A stretch of 64,000 nucleotides of DNA from JAUIIK01 sp963745675. GTDB lineage: Bacteria; Chloroflexota; Chloroflexia; Thermomicrobiales; CFX8. The position numbers and the translations under genes were made by a program. Of the stretch, positions 17,228-26,884 are shown piece after piece. The first letter of the stretch is position 1; each line of letters opens with the position of its first letter. The stretch spans positions 350,009-414,008 of the forward strand of contig CAVUYM010000008.1 of the NCBI GenBank assembly GCA_963745675.1, in the 5' to 3' direction. The notes beneath the pieces were generated by a model. It was not told the DNA's origin and made no database searches. It saw nothing but the letters and a program-made list of their open reading frames with translations.

Positions 17228-20200
17228 CTACTCCTCCCCAAGTCCGTAACAATGCGCCGAGCCCCATACGCCGTGAGCATGATGGTCAGCAACCCGACGG
17301 CGGCGACCAGGACGAGCACGAGCGACGAGTTCGAGCCAGAGAATCGTCTGCCAGGGGTAGATGACGATAACACCGGGAACGGCGACGGTCGCATCCTGGG
17401 TGATCGCAATCAGAGGCAACACGAGCCAGGCCAGCGTAATGCCGAGCACCGTTCCACCAACGAGGCCGAAGATGACCAGCAGGGCGTTCTCCAGCCCCAG
17501 CCATGCGATCAGCTGTCTATTGGAGAGACCAACGGCTCGCATCAGCGCGAATTCAACCAGCCGCTCGCGGGCCGATACCGCGGCGTTGACCGCGAATCCT
17601 ATGCCGGCAAAGATGGCTGCAGCGACAAAGCCGAGCATCAACGAGCCGATTGTCCCAAGCGCGACGGGTCGGATTGTAGCGTCGTCTCGCGTTCTTCGCG
17701 GCTTAGCACATCCGAACTCAGATATGGCTCTTCAGCCATTGCGCGACGGCCGCATCGACGTTTTCCGGTGCAACCGTCATCCAGTATTCGTCCGGCGGTC
17801 GCGTGACTTCGCCCGGGTCGTAACTCGCCGCGAGATAACTGGGTAGGTCGACGATGATCGGTTCGCCGCGATTGAGGTTCGACCGTTGGAAACTCGAAGA
17901 TCTCTCCGACAATCGTGCCGGTGCCATCGTAGCCGGGCAATGCCGGCAGGGGAAGCTGGTCGCCGATCTCCAGTCCGCCCTGTTCCATCAGTTCGGAGGA
18001 GACGAGCACCGGCAGGCTATCTATCACTGGCGAGTTCGCCGGTCGGAATCCGATGACGATTGGTATGGCTGCTTCGCTGGTCGTTGCGCCGGAGAATATC
18101 TCGAGATTGATTCCAGCGGTCGAGTTCGTATTGGCGCAATCGAAGGCCGCTCGCGCGCCAGGGCGAGGTTGGTGACACTGATATCCCATGCTCGAAGGCG
18201 ATAGATCGACGGGGACAATTTGCCATGCTTCGCCTTCGTCGTCAGGACTGACGAGCAAACCCTCGATCCGCAATCTTGCCGTCCGTGGCACGTCCTGCGG
18301 TGCCGGGGCTCGCATTTCCACGACAGCAGGCGCAATGGATAGGCCGGCCGGAGGCGGCTGCCATCATCCAACATATGGCTTAGTGCGGCGTCGACTCTGA
18401 CAGTTCTCCGATCGATGGCACTGCTCCCAAGTCAATTCTGAATGTCTGCCCATTGGCGTCGATCAACGTAACCCGCATCGTGCCGATAAATTCGAGCCGC
18501 GAATCGCGTACATCTGGGGGAATTACGACGTCCGGGGCGAGGGGATCGACCTCGAAGGCGACATCCATCGCTATGCGAGCTGGCTCACCCGGGCAAGCTC
18601 AACCGTTGCTGGTTCGACGCGCGCATCGACGAGACGGCTCATCAGTTCGTCTAGATTGCCATTCGCAAGATCGGAGCGGAACAACACCGTGTCGGCGGCT
18701 CTTTCGGCATCCAATATGACATAACGCACAGTTGAGCTTGATGCGGGATAGCTGGCCGAATTCCCGTTGGACGGGCATCACATCTTGAAATCCGGGTAAA
18801 TCCTCGTATGCGTCCCGTAGAACCCAGTAGGGTATCGCTGTACCGACCCGCCGGTCCGGTTCCACGCGCAGCTGGGCTCCGGTTTGAAACGCAGCCTGAT
18901 CGCTCTGCGAAGCTCGCCATGTCGTTGCATAGGCTACGGAAAAGAGACCGATGGCGGTCGCAAGCATCAGCAGCAACGCCGCCCGGGCATAACGTAGCGG
19001 ACGCCGGGCAACTTGCCAGGCGCTCAGGGCCGGGACAAGCACCGTGCTGCGCGATGTGAGCGTCTCCGCGAACCTGGATATCAACGGCAATGTTCGCAAG
19101 GCGACGACGCCTCCGGCCAGCAGGCCGATGGCGGGCGCGGCAACGAGTAACGGATCGATCCCCAGCCGTCCCTGGACCGTTTCAGTGATCGGCGCTCCGA
19201 AGCGTTGGAGCTGCCAGAAGCCGACAATCGCAACGACGATCAGCGCTATATCCAGACCAGCCCGTTGAACGACGCTGCGTCCCGATTCGCGCGAGCGCTC
19301 AGCCCGGATATCTCCAAATTGACTCGCCGAGCGAAAAGCCGGATAGGCCAATGCAGCCAGGCATCCGAGTGCGGCGATGCCTGCAATGATGTAACTCGAC
19401 TGAGTGACTACCGGGTTGATAACGAGATTGATTTCCGATAGTGGGCCAGCCACATTCAGCGCCCGCAATACGAATGTCGCCAGGAATGGCGCGACGATCG
19501 CGGCAGGCACCGTCAGCAAGATCCCTTCCATCAGCGCCATCGCGAGAATCTGGTTGTTGCCCGCCCCACGCGAACGCAGCAGGGTCGTTTCTATCTGACG
19601 GCTTTCGGCCAGTAGTCCCGCTGTGAGCAGCAGCGCGTAGCCTGCCAGGATTGCGAGCTGGATTGTCAGGATCAGGACCGAGGATCGCGTTACCAGCAAC
19701 GAACGCTCGGTCTCGCGCAAAATGGTGATGAGACCTGTTTCCAGGCGCATACGATTTCCGCTGTTGCGACCGACGTTCAAGCGACCTTCCAGCGCTTCAA
19801 TCTGGCGTCGTAGTGGAGCGACTTCCGAAACGGTCAGATTGTCGTGGATTGGATAGACGCGCCAGCTAATCTCGGAGCTGAAAGGCGTCATCGACTCGAA
19901 AAATGTCTCCGCCGTCACGTAGAAGGGTCCATAGGTCGTAAATGACGATCCGACGAGTACTCCGGTCGTGTCCAGCTCATCGCCATACCAGTAGTCATCT
20001 TGTGGATTGAGAACGCGATAGGTTCCCACCACGCGCACTGTTTGGACAATTTCCTGCTCGCGACGGTTCGTCAGGTCAATCTCGTCGCCGACTTCGTAGC
20101 CGAGTATCAATGCAACGTTTTCAGGGACTGGCTACCTCGGGCGGAGAGGCACCGTTTTGGGGCCATGATCCGGCGACCAATTCGTTGTGCGCCTCGAACT

Positions 20201-20606
20201 GGTCGAAGAATCGAAACACAGTCAGGTCAGTGACGGTATCGCCCGGTTGGTCCGGCAATGCGTACGAATCGGATGTGCCGCGTCGAAAGATCGCCCCACC
20301 TGTCAGCGCAAAAGCATTCGCCACTTCCGTCGTCACGCGATCGTTCGCTTCCGGATAGGTGTCGCTGGTCAATCTAACGGTGATTTCGGCGTTGGAATCC
20401 TGAACTTCGGCATCATTGAGGGTGCGCCGTACGGCACTGAGCGAGACCGCGTCGGCATAGATTGGACCGGAGGCGACGAGCATCGCCGCCAGAAGAATAG
20501 TGATCAACGCGGCGAGAAGAATAATGCGGTCGGAGACAGCTCGTTGAACTACGACACGCCATGAAGTTGCAAGAACCGACCACATTCGAGTGTGACTCTC
20601 CCCCAA
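17228..20606 (-). CDS. FtsX-type ABC permease (multiple frameshifts)
   Basis: The first gene of the operon. The N-terminus has a membrane helix (RIILLAALITILLAAMLVAS), then an extracytoplasmic domain. The long central frame 18599-20110 contains SVLILTIQLAILAGYALLLT and the FtsX-type helices MEGILLTVPAAIVAPFLATF and YIIAGIAALGCLAALAYPAF. After several frame changes (near 20115, 18735, 18590, 18385, 17900 and 17650) the C-terminal core FVAAAIFAGIGFAVNAAV and SARERLVEFALMRAVGLSN follows, the usual FtsX signature region. The end is uncertain because frames cross again near 17340. It shares layout with the permease at 14353 and the two probably form a heterodimer. Confidence 0.7.
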
Positions 20607-20931
20607 TATCCCCGCCGCTAACTCGCGGCATGCTATCAGAACCTACGAACCGGCGATACATCCGGTCCTGTTTCGCTCAATCGAAATGTGGTCGTCATCC
20701 GTGGTAATAACGATCTCTAGCAAATTCTTGTGACAATAGCGTTGCAGAGCAAACAAGCCGTGCGATAGTGGATTAACAGAAATCAGGGGCTATTTCGGGC
20801 GTAATGTATTGTGCGAAATGCTACGTCTGGGCCTCTAAGCTTGGGGCGGGTCGACCGGGCGCTCGCTCGATTGAGATATACTGGCGCAACTGATACGAAG
20901 TCTCATTAGCAATAAGCGGTACGGACCGATA
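20607..20931. other. Divergent intergenic region, no gene seen
   Basis: This gap separates the minus-strand export operon from the plus-strand metal importer and must hold promoters for both. No clear operator, hairpin or small gene was recognised. Confidence 0.5.
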
Positions 20932-21661
20932 TGGATCTGCTATCGATTGAACATCTCAGCGTCCTCTACGCTCACATTCTCGCGCTCGATGAAGTATCGG
21001 TTTCCGAATTCGGGGCGGTGCCGTCACCGGGATTATCGGGCCGAATGGCGGCGGCAAGAGCACGCTGATCAAAGCAATTTCCGGCGAGGTGGCCAATTTT
21101 GAGGGTTCGATCCAGGTCGACGGCCGGCCGCTGGACCGCACTCGAACTCGCATCGCTTACGTCCCGCAAGCCCGCGAGGTGAACTGGGATTTCCCGTTGA
21201 GCGCGCGCGATCTTGTCATGATGGGGCGCGCCCGGGACATCGGCTGGTTTGGCTGGCCGTCGAAGGACGATATCGCAGTTGTCGATCGGGCGCTGGAACA
21301 ACTCGGACTACATGACGCGGGAGATCGCCACATCAGTCAATTCTCCGGGGGCCAGCAACAGCGACTATTTCTGGCGCGCGCCGTCGTCCAGAAGCCAGAT
21401 ATCGTCCTGCTTGACGAACCGATGACTGGCCTTGACATGACGACAAGAGAGACGATTCATCAGCTAATCGCAACATTCGTCGAGTCCGGAGCGGCCGTCA
21501 TTCTCGCCTCGCACGATCTCGAAGAGGTGCAGGAGCTTTGCGACTATCTGATCTGTCTCAATCGCAGGATTGTCGCATCCGGTCCGACAGCGGAGTGTTT
21601 CAAGGCCGCTAATTTGCGCGCGACTTTCGGAGGACGCGTCGCTGTTTTCGATGCAGCATGA
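20932..21661 (+). CDS. Zn/Mn-type ABC transporter ATPase (one frameshift)
   Basis: ATG 20932 starts MDLLSIEHLSVLYAHILALDEVS; near 21010 the frame changes and continues as VTGIIGPNGGGKSTLIKAIS. The rest has the Q-loop and VPQAREVNWDFPLSARDLVMMG, a stretch typical of manganese/zinc importer ATPases (ZnuC, MntA, TroB), then the signature FSGGQQQRLFLARAV, Walker B IVLLDEPMTGLD and switch His in LASHDLEEV. About 242 residues in all. The stop overlaps the permease start (ATGA). No substrate-binding protein gene is adjacent. The frame change is probably an indel. Confidence 0.85.
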
Positions 21662-22590
21662 TCGACTTCCTGACTGAACCCTGGACGTTCGCGTTCATGC
21701 AGCGAGCATTTCTGGAGATCGCGATCATTGGGCTGGCGACCGGCCTGATCGGCTGCTTCGTCGTCTTACAGGGTATGGCCTTCATCGGCGACGCACTGAT
21801 TCACGCGGTCTTCCCGGGCGTCGTCCTGGCGACGATCCTCGGCTACGACATCATGCTCGGAGCGTTCATCTTTGGCGGCGCCACCGCGCTGGCGATCGGC
21901 CTCGCCTCCCGCAACAGGAGGGTCAGCCATGATGCCGCCATTGGTGTCGTCTTCGCGGCTTTCTTCGCGCTCGGGATCGTCCTGGTCAGTGCCAGGCGCA
22001 GTTTCACCGGCGAAGTGTCCTCGCTGCTCTTCGGCAACATCCTGGCGATAAGCGAGCGCGGCATCGTCATCACCGCTATTCTTGCGTTTGCGGTCATCGC
22101 CTGCGGCCTGCTCTTCAAGCGCATTTTCGTGCTCATCGCCTTCGACCGCACACTTGCCGCGTCAGCCGGCTATCCGGTCTTCCGCTTGGAACTACTGCTG
22201 CTGCTACTCGTCACGCTCACTGTTGTCTTCAGCCTGCAAGCCATCGGCAATCTGCTGGTCTTGTCACTCCTTATTACCCCGGCCGCTGCCGCCCGTGTGT
22301 TGACTGACCGGCTAAACCGCATGCTCATCCTCAGTATGCTGATATCCACCGGCAGCGGGATCGTCGGGCTTTACATCTCGTTTCACTGGGATCTGAGCGC
22401 CAGCGGTTCGATCGCATTGGCGACAACGGCCGTCTTTCTCGCGGCGCTCCTGCTTGCGCCCCAGCACGGCTACCTCAGCCGCATCCTCCAGGCGCGTCGT
22501 GGCGAGCATCACGAACATCATTTCCACGAGCCGCATGAGCACTCGGATGTTGAGGGAATTGAGGAAGAGGGATTAGGGATTAGGGATTAG
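21658..22590 (+). CDS. Zn/Mn-type ABC transporter permease, His-rich tail
   Basis: A 310-residue ZnuB/MntB-family permease with eight or nine hydrophobic helices. Family stretches include GCFVVLQGMAFIGDALIHAV and GNLLVLSLLITPAAAARVLT. The cytoplasmic tail after residue 285 is His-rich (GEHHEHHFHEPHEHSD) and may hold or sense the metal. The last codons (EEEGLGIRD) are made by a GATTAGG tandem repeat that begins an intergenic inverted repeat, so the natural C-terminus may have been replaced by repeat sequence. It forms a coupled pair with the ATPase gene. Zinc is slightly favoured over manganese because of the His tail. Confidence 0.88.
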   Translation: MIDFLTEPWTFAFMQRAFLEIAIIGLATGLIGCFVVLQGMAFIGDALIHAVFPGVVLATILGYDIMLGAFIFGGATALAIGLASRNRRVSHDAAIGVVFAAFFALGIVLVSARRSFTGEVSSLLFGNILAISERGIVITAILAFAVIACGLLFKRIFVLIAFDRTLAASAGYPVFRLELLLLLLVTLTVVFSLQAIGNLLVLSLLITPAAAARVLTDRLNRMLILSMLISTGSGIVGLYISFHWDLSASGSIALATTAVFLAALLLAPQHGYLSRILQARRGEHHEHHFHEPHEHSDVEGIEEEGLGIRD

Positions 22591-22680
22591 GGAAGAGTCG
22601 ACGGTGCAAGAACTCGGACGCGGTCCAGGTAATGATGCTCCGGCTGCTTCCCTATTCCCTGTTACCTCTTCCCTAATCCC
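22571..22680. repeat. GATTAGG tandem repeat and 15-bp inverted repeat
   Basis: Three GATTAGG units run from 22571 into GGGATTAGGGAAGAG (22583-22597), whose exact reverse complement is at 22666-22680, after a related TTCCCTATTCCC stretch. It lies between the convergent permease and fabI genes and could end transcription from both sides. Confidence 0.6.
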
Positions 22681-22689
22681 TTCACTCCC

Positions 22690-23475
22690 TCACATCGCTG
22701 TGATGTTGAAGCCGCAGTCGGCGTAGATTGTCTGACCGGTAACGGAGCTGGAGAGTTCGGAGGCCAGGAATAAGCCGACGTTGCCGACCTCTTCGAGGGT
22801 GATATTTCGGCGCAGCGGGGCGCGTTCTTCCATAATTTCGCGTGCGCCCTGAATCCCGCGCACCGCGCTGGCCGCTAGCGTGCGCATCGGACCAGCTGAA
22901 ATCGCGTTGACCCGGATATTTTCCGGCCCGAGGTCGGCGGCGAGATAGCGCACGCTCGATTCGAGCGATGCCTTGGCTGCCGACATGACGCTGTAGCTCG
23001 GCACGACGCGTTCAGATGCCAGGTAGGTCATCGTGATGACGCTGCCGCCACCGGCTGCCTGCATCAGGGGCGCGGCATTGCGGCAGGTTTCGATCAACGA
23101 ATAGGTGTTCACATCCTGCGCCAGCAAATAGCCGTCGCGGGAGATTTCGCTGTAGCGGCCGGTGATCTCGTCGCGGTTCGCGAATGAGATCGAATGGACG
23201 AAGACATCAAGGCTGCCCCAGTGTTCGCCAACGGCCTTGAAGAGTGCTTCGACTTGCGCGCTGTCCTGTACGTCGCAGGGAACGCAGAGTGAATCCTCCG
23301 CGCCTTCGAGTCCCCCGACCAAGCGATCGAGATTGCGCTTCATGCGCTCGTCGGGCACGTAGCTGAAGGCGAGCTCGGCGCCTTCACGGTGCAGCGCCTG
23401 GCTGATGCCCCAGGCCAGCGAGCGTTGATTTGCGACGCCCATAATGAGCGCCTTCTTGCCGGTCATCAATCCCAT
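22690..23475 (-). CDS. fabI: Enoyl-ACP reductase (NADH), FabI
   Basis: A 261-residue short-chain dehydrogenase of the FabI subgroup, which reduces trans-2-enoyl-ACP in the last step of each fatty-acid elongation cycle. FabI marks are the nucleotide loop GVANQRSLAWGISQAL, the stretch DVFVHSISFANRDEITG, and YSVMSAAKASLESSVRYLA with the catalytic Tyr and Lys in the FabI spacing (Tyr-x6-Lys). The end, VTGQTIYADCGFNITAM, is also typical. It is intact and monocistronic, with a purine-rich GGGGGAG just before the ATG. Triclosan- and diazaborine-type inhibitors act on this family. Confidence 0.93.
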   Translation of the reverse strand: MGLMTGKKALIMGVANQRSLAWGISQALHREGAELAFSYVPDERMKRNLDRLVGGLEGAEDSLCVPCDVQDSAQVEALFKAVGEHWGSLDVFVHSISFANRDEITGRYSEISRDGYLLAQDVNTYSLIETCRNAAPLMQAAGGGSVITMTYLASERVVPSYSVMSAAKASLESSVRYLAADLGPENIRVNAISAGPMRTLAASAVRGIQGAREIMEERAPLRRNITLEEVGNVGLFLASELSSSVTGQTIYADCGFNITAM

Positions 23476-23559
23476 CGTCTCCCCCTTTAACTATCAGATC
23501 ATCGCGTCGGTACGATGACAAATTGCGATTTCTCTTTCGTCTCAATACTCGCCAGTAAT

Positions 23560-23973
23560 CTAATCGAGTGCCGCGGAATGACACATGTATGCCAGCGGCG
23601 TATCGCCGGTGTTGCGTACCAGCCGCACGACATCTTTCGGGTAGCAGAGTGCCGAGCCGGGTCCAATCTCGACTTCTTCGTCATCCCAGACGGCGATGCC
23701 TGTTCCGGTCAGGACGTAAATCGTCTCCTCGATATCCGGATGGGTGTGGCGTTGGGTAGCCGATCCCGGGAGCAATGTGAGAACCTCGGCCGGATCGTGG
23801 GTGCGCTGGCTGCGGCGCAGGGCGATCAGATGGATACGCAGATGCAGCCCTTCTTCGTGGCGGTGCGTTTCATAGAGATTGACCGTGTTCTGTCCAGCAC
23901 CGGGCGCTGCGCCGCCTGACGCGTCTACCGCCGTCCATGTCAGCATCCCATCGCGGATCTCGGGTATTGGCAC
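23560..23973 (-). CDS. Cupin-domain protein
   Basis: A 137-residue protein with one cupin barrel. The metal motif 1 is recognisable as TLLPGSATQRHTHPDIEETIYVLTG (two His and a Glu), and motif 2 as PGSALCYPKDVVRLVRN, where the usual late His is Asn or Arg, so the metal site may be incomplete. Function cannot be inferred beyond small-molecule binding or dioxygenase-type chemistry. Its GTG start lies inside the end of the upstream cupin gene in another frame; joining the frames would give a two-domain bicupin. Confidence 0.7.
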   Translation of the reverse strand: MPIPEIRDGMLTWTAVDASGGAAPGAGQNTVNLYETHRHEEGLHLRIHLIALRRSQRTHDPAEVLTLLPGSATQRHTHPDIEETIYVLTGTGIAVWDDEEVEIGPGSALCYPKDVVRLVRNTGDTPLAYMCHSAALD

Positions 23974-24263
23974 GTCGCAGTCCGAAAGACGGCGAAGTAG
24001 AGCGGTCGTGGACCGGTGTTGCGAATCTCAGTCGGGATCATTGGTGTCGTCCAGAGGGCGGTGTTCTGGCGAATCTCGTACTGGTCACCTGGGTAGATGT
24101 CCATGAAGCCGCGGCCGTCAGTGAAATAGTAAAGCCGTTCTTCGGGGTAGCCCTGAAGCGGGATCGTCGCTCCGACGGGCAACATGACCTCGTCGACGGA
24201 CGTGTGCTGGCTTTGTTGGTATCTGTCGCCATGTCCTGGTTCGAAAAGAGTCTTCACTTCCAT
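23940..24263 (-). CDS. Cupin-domain protein (possible N-terminal half of a bicupin)
   Basis: A 107-residue cupin: VDEVMLPVGATIPLQGYPE and LYYFTDGRGFMDIYPGDQYEI are the barrel strands, and TALWTTPMIPTEIRNTG matches motif 2. Metal-binding His residues are largely absent. It ends 34 bases inside the following cupin gene. Inserting a single base near 23975 would join PLYFAVFRT to PIPEIRDGML, so either the two form a bicupin split by an indel, or they overlap and are coupled. Confidence 0.6.
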   Translation of the reverse strand: MEVKTLFEPGHGDRYQQSQHTSVDEVMLPVGATIPLQGYPEERLYYFTDGRGFMDIYPGDQYEIRQNTALWTTPMIPTEIRNTGPRPLYFAVFRTATCQYPRSAMGC

Positions 24264-24265
24264 AC

Positions 24266-24880
24266 TCAGCGTCCTCCGTCGATTGAGTTCATCTCGGTAT
24301 CGCGATCTCGCCGTAGTGCAGCATAGACCAACAAATCAACGAAACCGTCCACCGAGTGCACGCGCTCGCGCAGGCGGCCCTCGTATCGCATGCCGCACTT
24401 TTCGAGGACGCGCTGGGATCCGACATTCTCGACTTCGGTATGCGCCTGAATGCGGTTGAGCCCCATGACGTCCCATCCGAAGCGCATCACTTCCTGAACG
24501 ACTTCGGTCATGATGCCCTTACCCCAGTAGGGTTTTGCCATGACATAACCAATTTCGGCTGCCGCTTCATTGGTTTCCCACCACAGAAACCCTACGGTGC
24601 CGATAAATATGCGATCCCGGCGGTGCTCGATGCCCCAGTCAGCCAGATGTTCCCGCTCATACTTTTCCAGCGTCGTGCTGATGTAGGCCTCGGCGTCGGA
24701 AAGCGATTGATAGGTGTCCCAGCCGACGAAGCGACTGACCTCGGGGTCTGAACCATAGGCGAAAAGAGCGTCGGCATCTTCCCAGCGCACCCGTCGCAAG
24801 CGCGTTCGGGCCGTCGACAGTTCAGGATGGTCCGCGAAGACGGCGGAGATTGTCAGATCGGTGCGCGCGTTCATAATCAT
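24266..24880 (-). CDS. GNAT acetyltransferase, RimJ/RimL type
   Basis: About 204 residues from ATG 24880. It opens with TARTRLRRVRWEDADALFAYGSDPEVSRFVGWDT, the usual RimJ/RimL start, and the acetyl-CoA loop is AKPYWGKGIMTEVVQEVMRFG, followed by NRIQAHTEVENVGSQRVLEKCG. Such enzymes acetylate protein N-termini or small amines. Its start lies about 55 bases inside the upstream paralogue, so the two are coupled and look like a tandem duplication (similar length and order of motifs). Confidence 0.85.
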   Translation of the reverse strand: MIMNARTDLTISAVFADHPELSTARTRLRRVRWEDADALFAYGSDPEVSRFVGWDTYQSLSDAEAYISTTLEKYEREHLADWGIEHRRDRIFIGTVGFLWWETNEAAAEIGYVMAKPYWGKGIMTEVVQEVMRFGWDVMGLNRIQAHTEVENVGSQRVLEKCGMRYEGRLRERVHSVDGFVDLLVYAALRRDRDTEMNSIDGGR

Positions 24881-25439
24881 TCCTGAGTAACGAATAGAGT
24901 CGAACAGTGATGAGCCGCCCTTTGACATATTGCGCATCCCGCAGGATGCCGTCGAGCTGCATGCCCGCCTTTTCCATGACTCGATATGAGCCGGTGTTGT
25001 CGATCCTGCACGTCGCTTCGATCCTTCGTAGTCCCATGTGTTGGAAACCGAAGTCGAGCACGGCTCTCAACGCCTCCGTCATCAACCCTAGCCGCCAATA
25101 CTGTCGCGCGAGCGCGTAGCCCACCTCACCGACGTAGCCACCGGCATGAATCGAGTTGTATCCGATGGTTCCGATCAGCCGCCGCGAGGCTGAATGTTCG
25201 ATGCCCCACGTCGCTTGCTCATCCCGTTCATAACCGTCAATGACCTGTTGAATGAAGGCGATCGAATCATCGATCGAGAGATGCGTCTCCCATGTCAATG
25301 TCGCGGTCACTGCCGGGTCAGAAGCGTAAGTGAAGATGTCTTCCGCGTCGTCGGTTCGTATGCGCCGTAGTAGCAGCCGTTCGGTGAGCAATTGAGGCAG
25401 ATCGTGGAGCGCGTCGCTGAGCGTCAACGTGTTGGCCAT
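24822..25439 (-). CDS. GNAT acetyltransferase, RimJ/RimL type
   Basis: A 205-residue paralogue of the downstream gene. TERLLLRRIRTDDAEDIFTYASDP and the acetyl-CoA loop ARQYWRLGLMTEALRAVLDFG, where the usual QxxGxG/A glycines are partly changed (WRLGLM), then RIEATCRIDNTGSYRVMEKAG. The C-terminal 20 codons overlap the start of the next gene in another frame; an indel near the end is possible because a shorter end (LFVTQE) is seen in a second frame. Substrate unknown. Confidence 0.8.
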   Translation of the reverse strand: MANTLTLSDALHDLPQLLTERLLLRRIRTDDAEDIFTYASDPAVTATLTWETHLSIDDSIAFIQQVIDGYERDEQATWGIEHSASRRLIGTIGYNSIHAGGYVGEVGYALARQYWRLGLMTEALRAVLDFGFQHMGLRRIEATCRIDNTGSYRVMEKAGMQLDGILRDAQYVKGRLITVRLYSLLRNDYERAHRSDNLRRLRGPS

Positions 25440-25481
25440 TCTCGCTCCTGATCGCTACCAGGTGATGTTGTCTGGGTCGAA

Positions 25482-25510
25482 TTGTAATTGCAACGTAATG
25501 GAGTGATAAC
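25482..25510 (+). promoter_or_regulatory. Putative Pho box (three 7-bp direct repeats)
   Basis: TTGTAAT (25482-25488), ACGTAAT (25493-25499) and TGATAAC (25504-25510) are spaced by exactly four bases, an 11-bp period. PhoB/PhoP sites are 7-bp direct repeats with four-base spacers. The site is about 100 bases upstream of pstS, so phosphate-starvation control is likely. No phoB/phoR genes are in the window. Confidence 0.5.
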
Positions 25511-25607
25511 CGTTCGATCACAATCAATCCATAAGCTTCCACAGTAACCGAAGGATTCCCCGGCTAATGTAGCCGAGGGAAGGGGATAATTCGAGGAGGA
25601 CACCAAC

Positions 25608-26729
25608 GTGACCAAACCATGGCGCTTGCAACGCATTGCGTTCTTCGCGCTGATTGTAGTTGCCGGCATGCTGCTGTTGGCAGCGTGTGGTGGCGACGAT
25701 GATGACGATTCGACTGCAACGACGAGTTCCAGCGGCGGCAACGATGTCGAAGCGGCCGGCAGCATTACTGGCGCGGGAGCATCCTTCCCGGCGCCGATCT
25801 ACAACCAGATGTTCCAGCAGCTGGCGGCTGACGGTGGCCCCGAGGTCAACTACCAGTCTATCGGCTCCGGTGGCGGCGTCGAACAGTACACCGCCGGCTC
25901 GGTCGACTTCGGTGCATCCGATGCCCCGATGAGCGATGAAGAAATTGCTGGGGTGGATGTCCCGACCCTGCACATCGCAACCGTTGGTGGTGCGGTCGTC
26001 CCGGCCTACAACCTCAAAGGCGTTGACTCGCTGAACTTAAGCGGCCCGATCCTGGCCGACATCTTCCTCGGCAACATCACCAAGTGGGATGATCCAGCTA
26101 TCGTTGAGATCAACCCAGACGCCGATCTGCCCAGCGAGGACATCAATGTCGTCCACCGTTCGGACGGTTCCGGCACGACCAACATCTTCGTCAACTACCT
26201 GGCCGCGGTGAGTCAGGAATGGAAAGACAACGTCGGCGTTGGCAAAGAAGTCAGCTGGCCGGTCGGTAGCGGTGGTCAGGGCAACGAAGGTGTGACCGCT
26301 CAGGTCCAGCAAACCAACAATTCGATCGGCTACATCGAGCTGGCCTATGCTGAAGAAAACGATATCCCGCATGCGGCGCTCGGCGCGACCTCTGACGGGC
26401 CGTTCGTCAAAGCCTCGCTGGAGACCGCCAGCAACGGCATCGGTTCAGCAACGATCCCGGCCGACCTGCGTGTGACGATCTCGGCGACGGCGCCGAGTGG
26501 CGTCGACGTCTACCCGATCGTCGGGCTGACCTGGTTGCTGGTGCGCCAGGAGATGGACGATTTGCCGGTCTGTAAGGCGGTCGCCGAGGCTGCCTGGTAT
26601 GCGACGCACGACGGGCAGCAGTTCGCACCTGACCTGCAGTATGTTCCGATTGCGGGCACGGTTGTCAAAATAGACGAAGAGTTCATTATGAGCATGATGG
26701 CCGAGGGGCAATCCTGCTACTCTCAATGA
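25608..26729 (+). CDS. pstS: Phosphate ABC transporter substrate-binding lipoprotein PstS
   Basis: A 373-residue PstS. The GTG start follows GAGGAGG. A signal peptide ends in the lipobox LLAAC (Cys27), followed by GGDDDDD and a Thr/Ser linker that lifts the domain off the membrane. Phosphate-site marks are GAGASFPAPIYNQMFQ near residue 55, IGSGGGVEQYTAGSVDFGASDAPMS in the usual place (Ser-Gly-rich loop and Asp) and VVHRSDGSGTTNIF. It delivers phosphate to PstCA. Hairpins separate it from pstC, which would let more PstS than permease be made. Confidence 0.95.
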   Translation: MTKPWRLQRIAFFALIVVAGMLLLAACGGDDDDDSTATTSSSGGNDVEAAGSITGAGASFPAPIYNQMFQQLAADGGPEVNYQSIGSGGGVEQYTAGSVDFGASDAPMSDEEIAGVDVPTLHIATVGGAVVPAYNLKGVDSLNLSGPILADIFLGNITKWDDPAIVEINPDADLPSEDINVVHRSDGSGTTNIFVNYLAAVSQEWKDNVGVGKEVSWPVGSGGQGNEGVTAQVQQTNNSIGYIELAYAEENDIPHAALGATSDGPFVKASLETASNGIGSATIPADLRVTISATAPSGVDVYPIVGLTWLLVRQEMDDLPVCKAVAEAAWYATHDGQQFAPDLQYVPIAGTVVKIDEEFIMSMMAEGQSCYSQ

Positions 26730-26773
26730 TTGTTGCGCCAGGCCGTATCCGCGCGATCGCAAGATCTTCCAGC

Positions 26774-26805
26774 GGACAGGAGAGCCAGATCTGGCTCTCC
26801 TGTCC
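26774..26805 (+). terminator. Perfect 32-bp palindrome after pstS
   Basis: GGACAGGAGAGCCAGA (26774-26789) is followed directly by its exact reverse complement (26790-26805). In RNA it gives a very stable hairpin between pstS and pstC. There is no T-run, so it may stabilise the pstS message or cause partial termination. Confidence 0.6.
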
Positions 26806-26822
26806 AACAACGGGATGGAAAC

Positions 26823-26844
26823 ATCGATCCAGGGGTGGATCGAT
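26823..26844 (+). terminator. Second pstS-pstC intergenic hairpin
   Basis: ATCGATCCA (26823-26831) and TGGATCGAT (26836-26844) enclose GGGG, followed by TCTTTGTGT. This resembles a weak rho-independent terminator and, with the palindrome just before it, probably sets the ratio of PstS to PstCAB. Confidence 0.5.
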
Positions 26845-26884
26845 TCTTTGTGTCATTGGGGAATGAGGGGAGACCGTTCAACAC

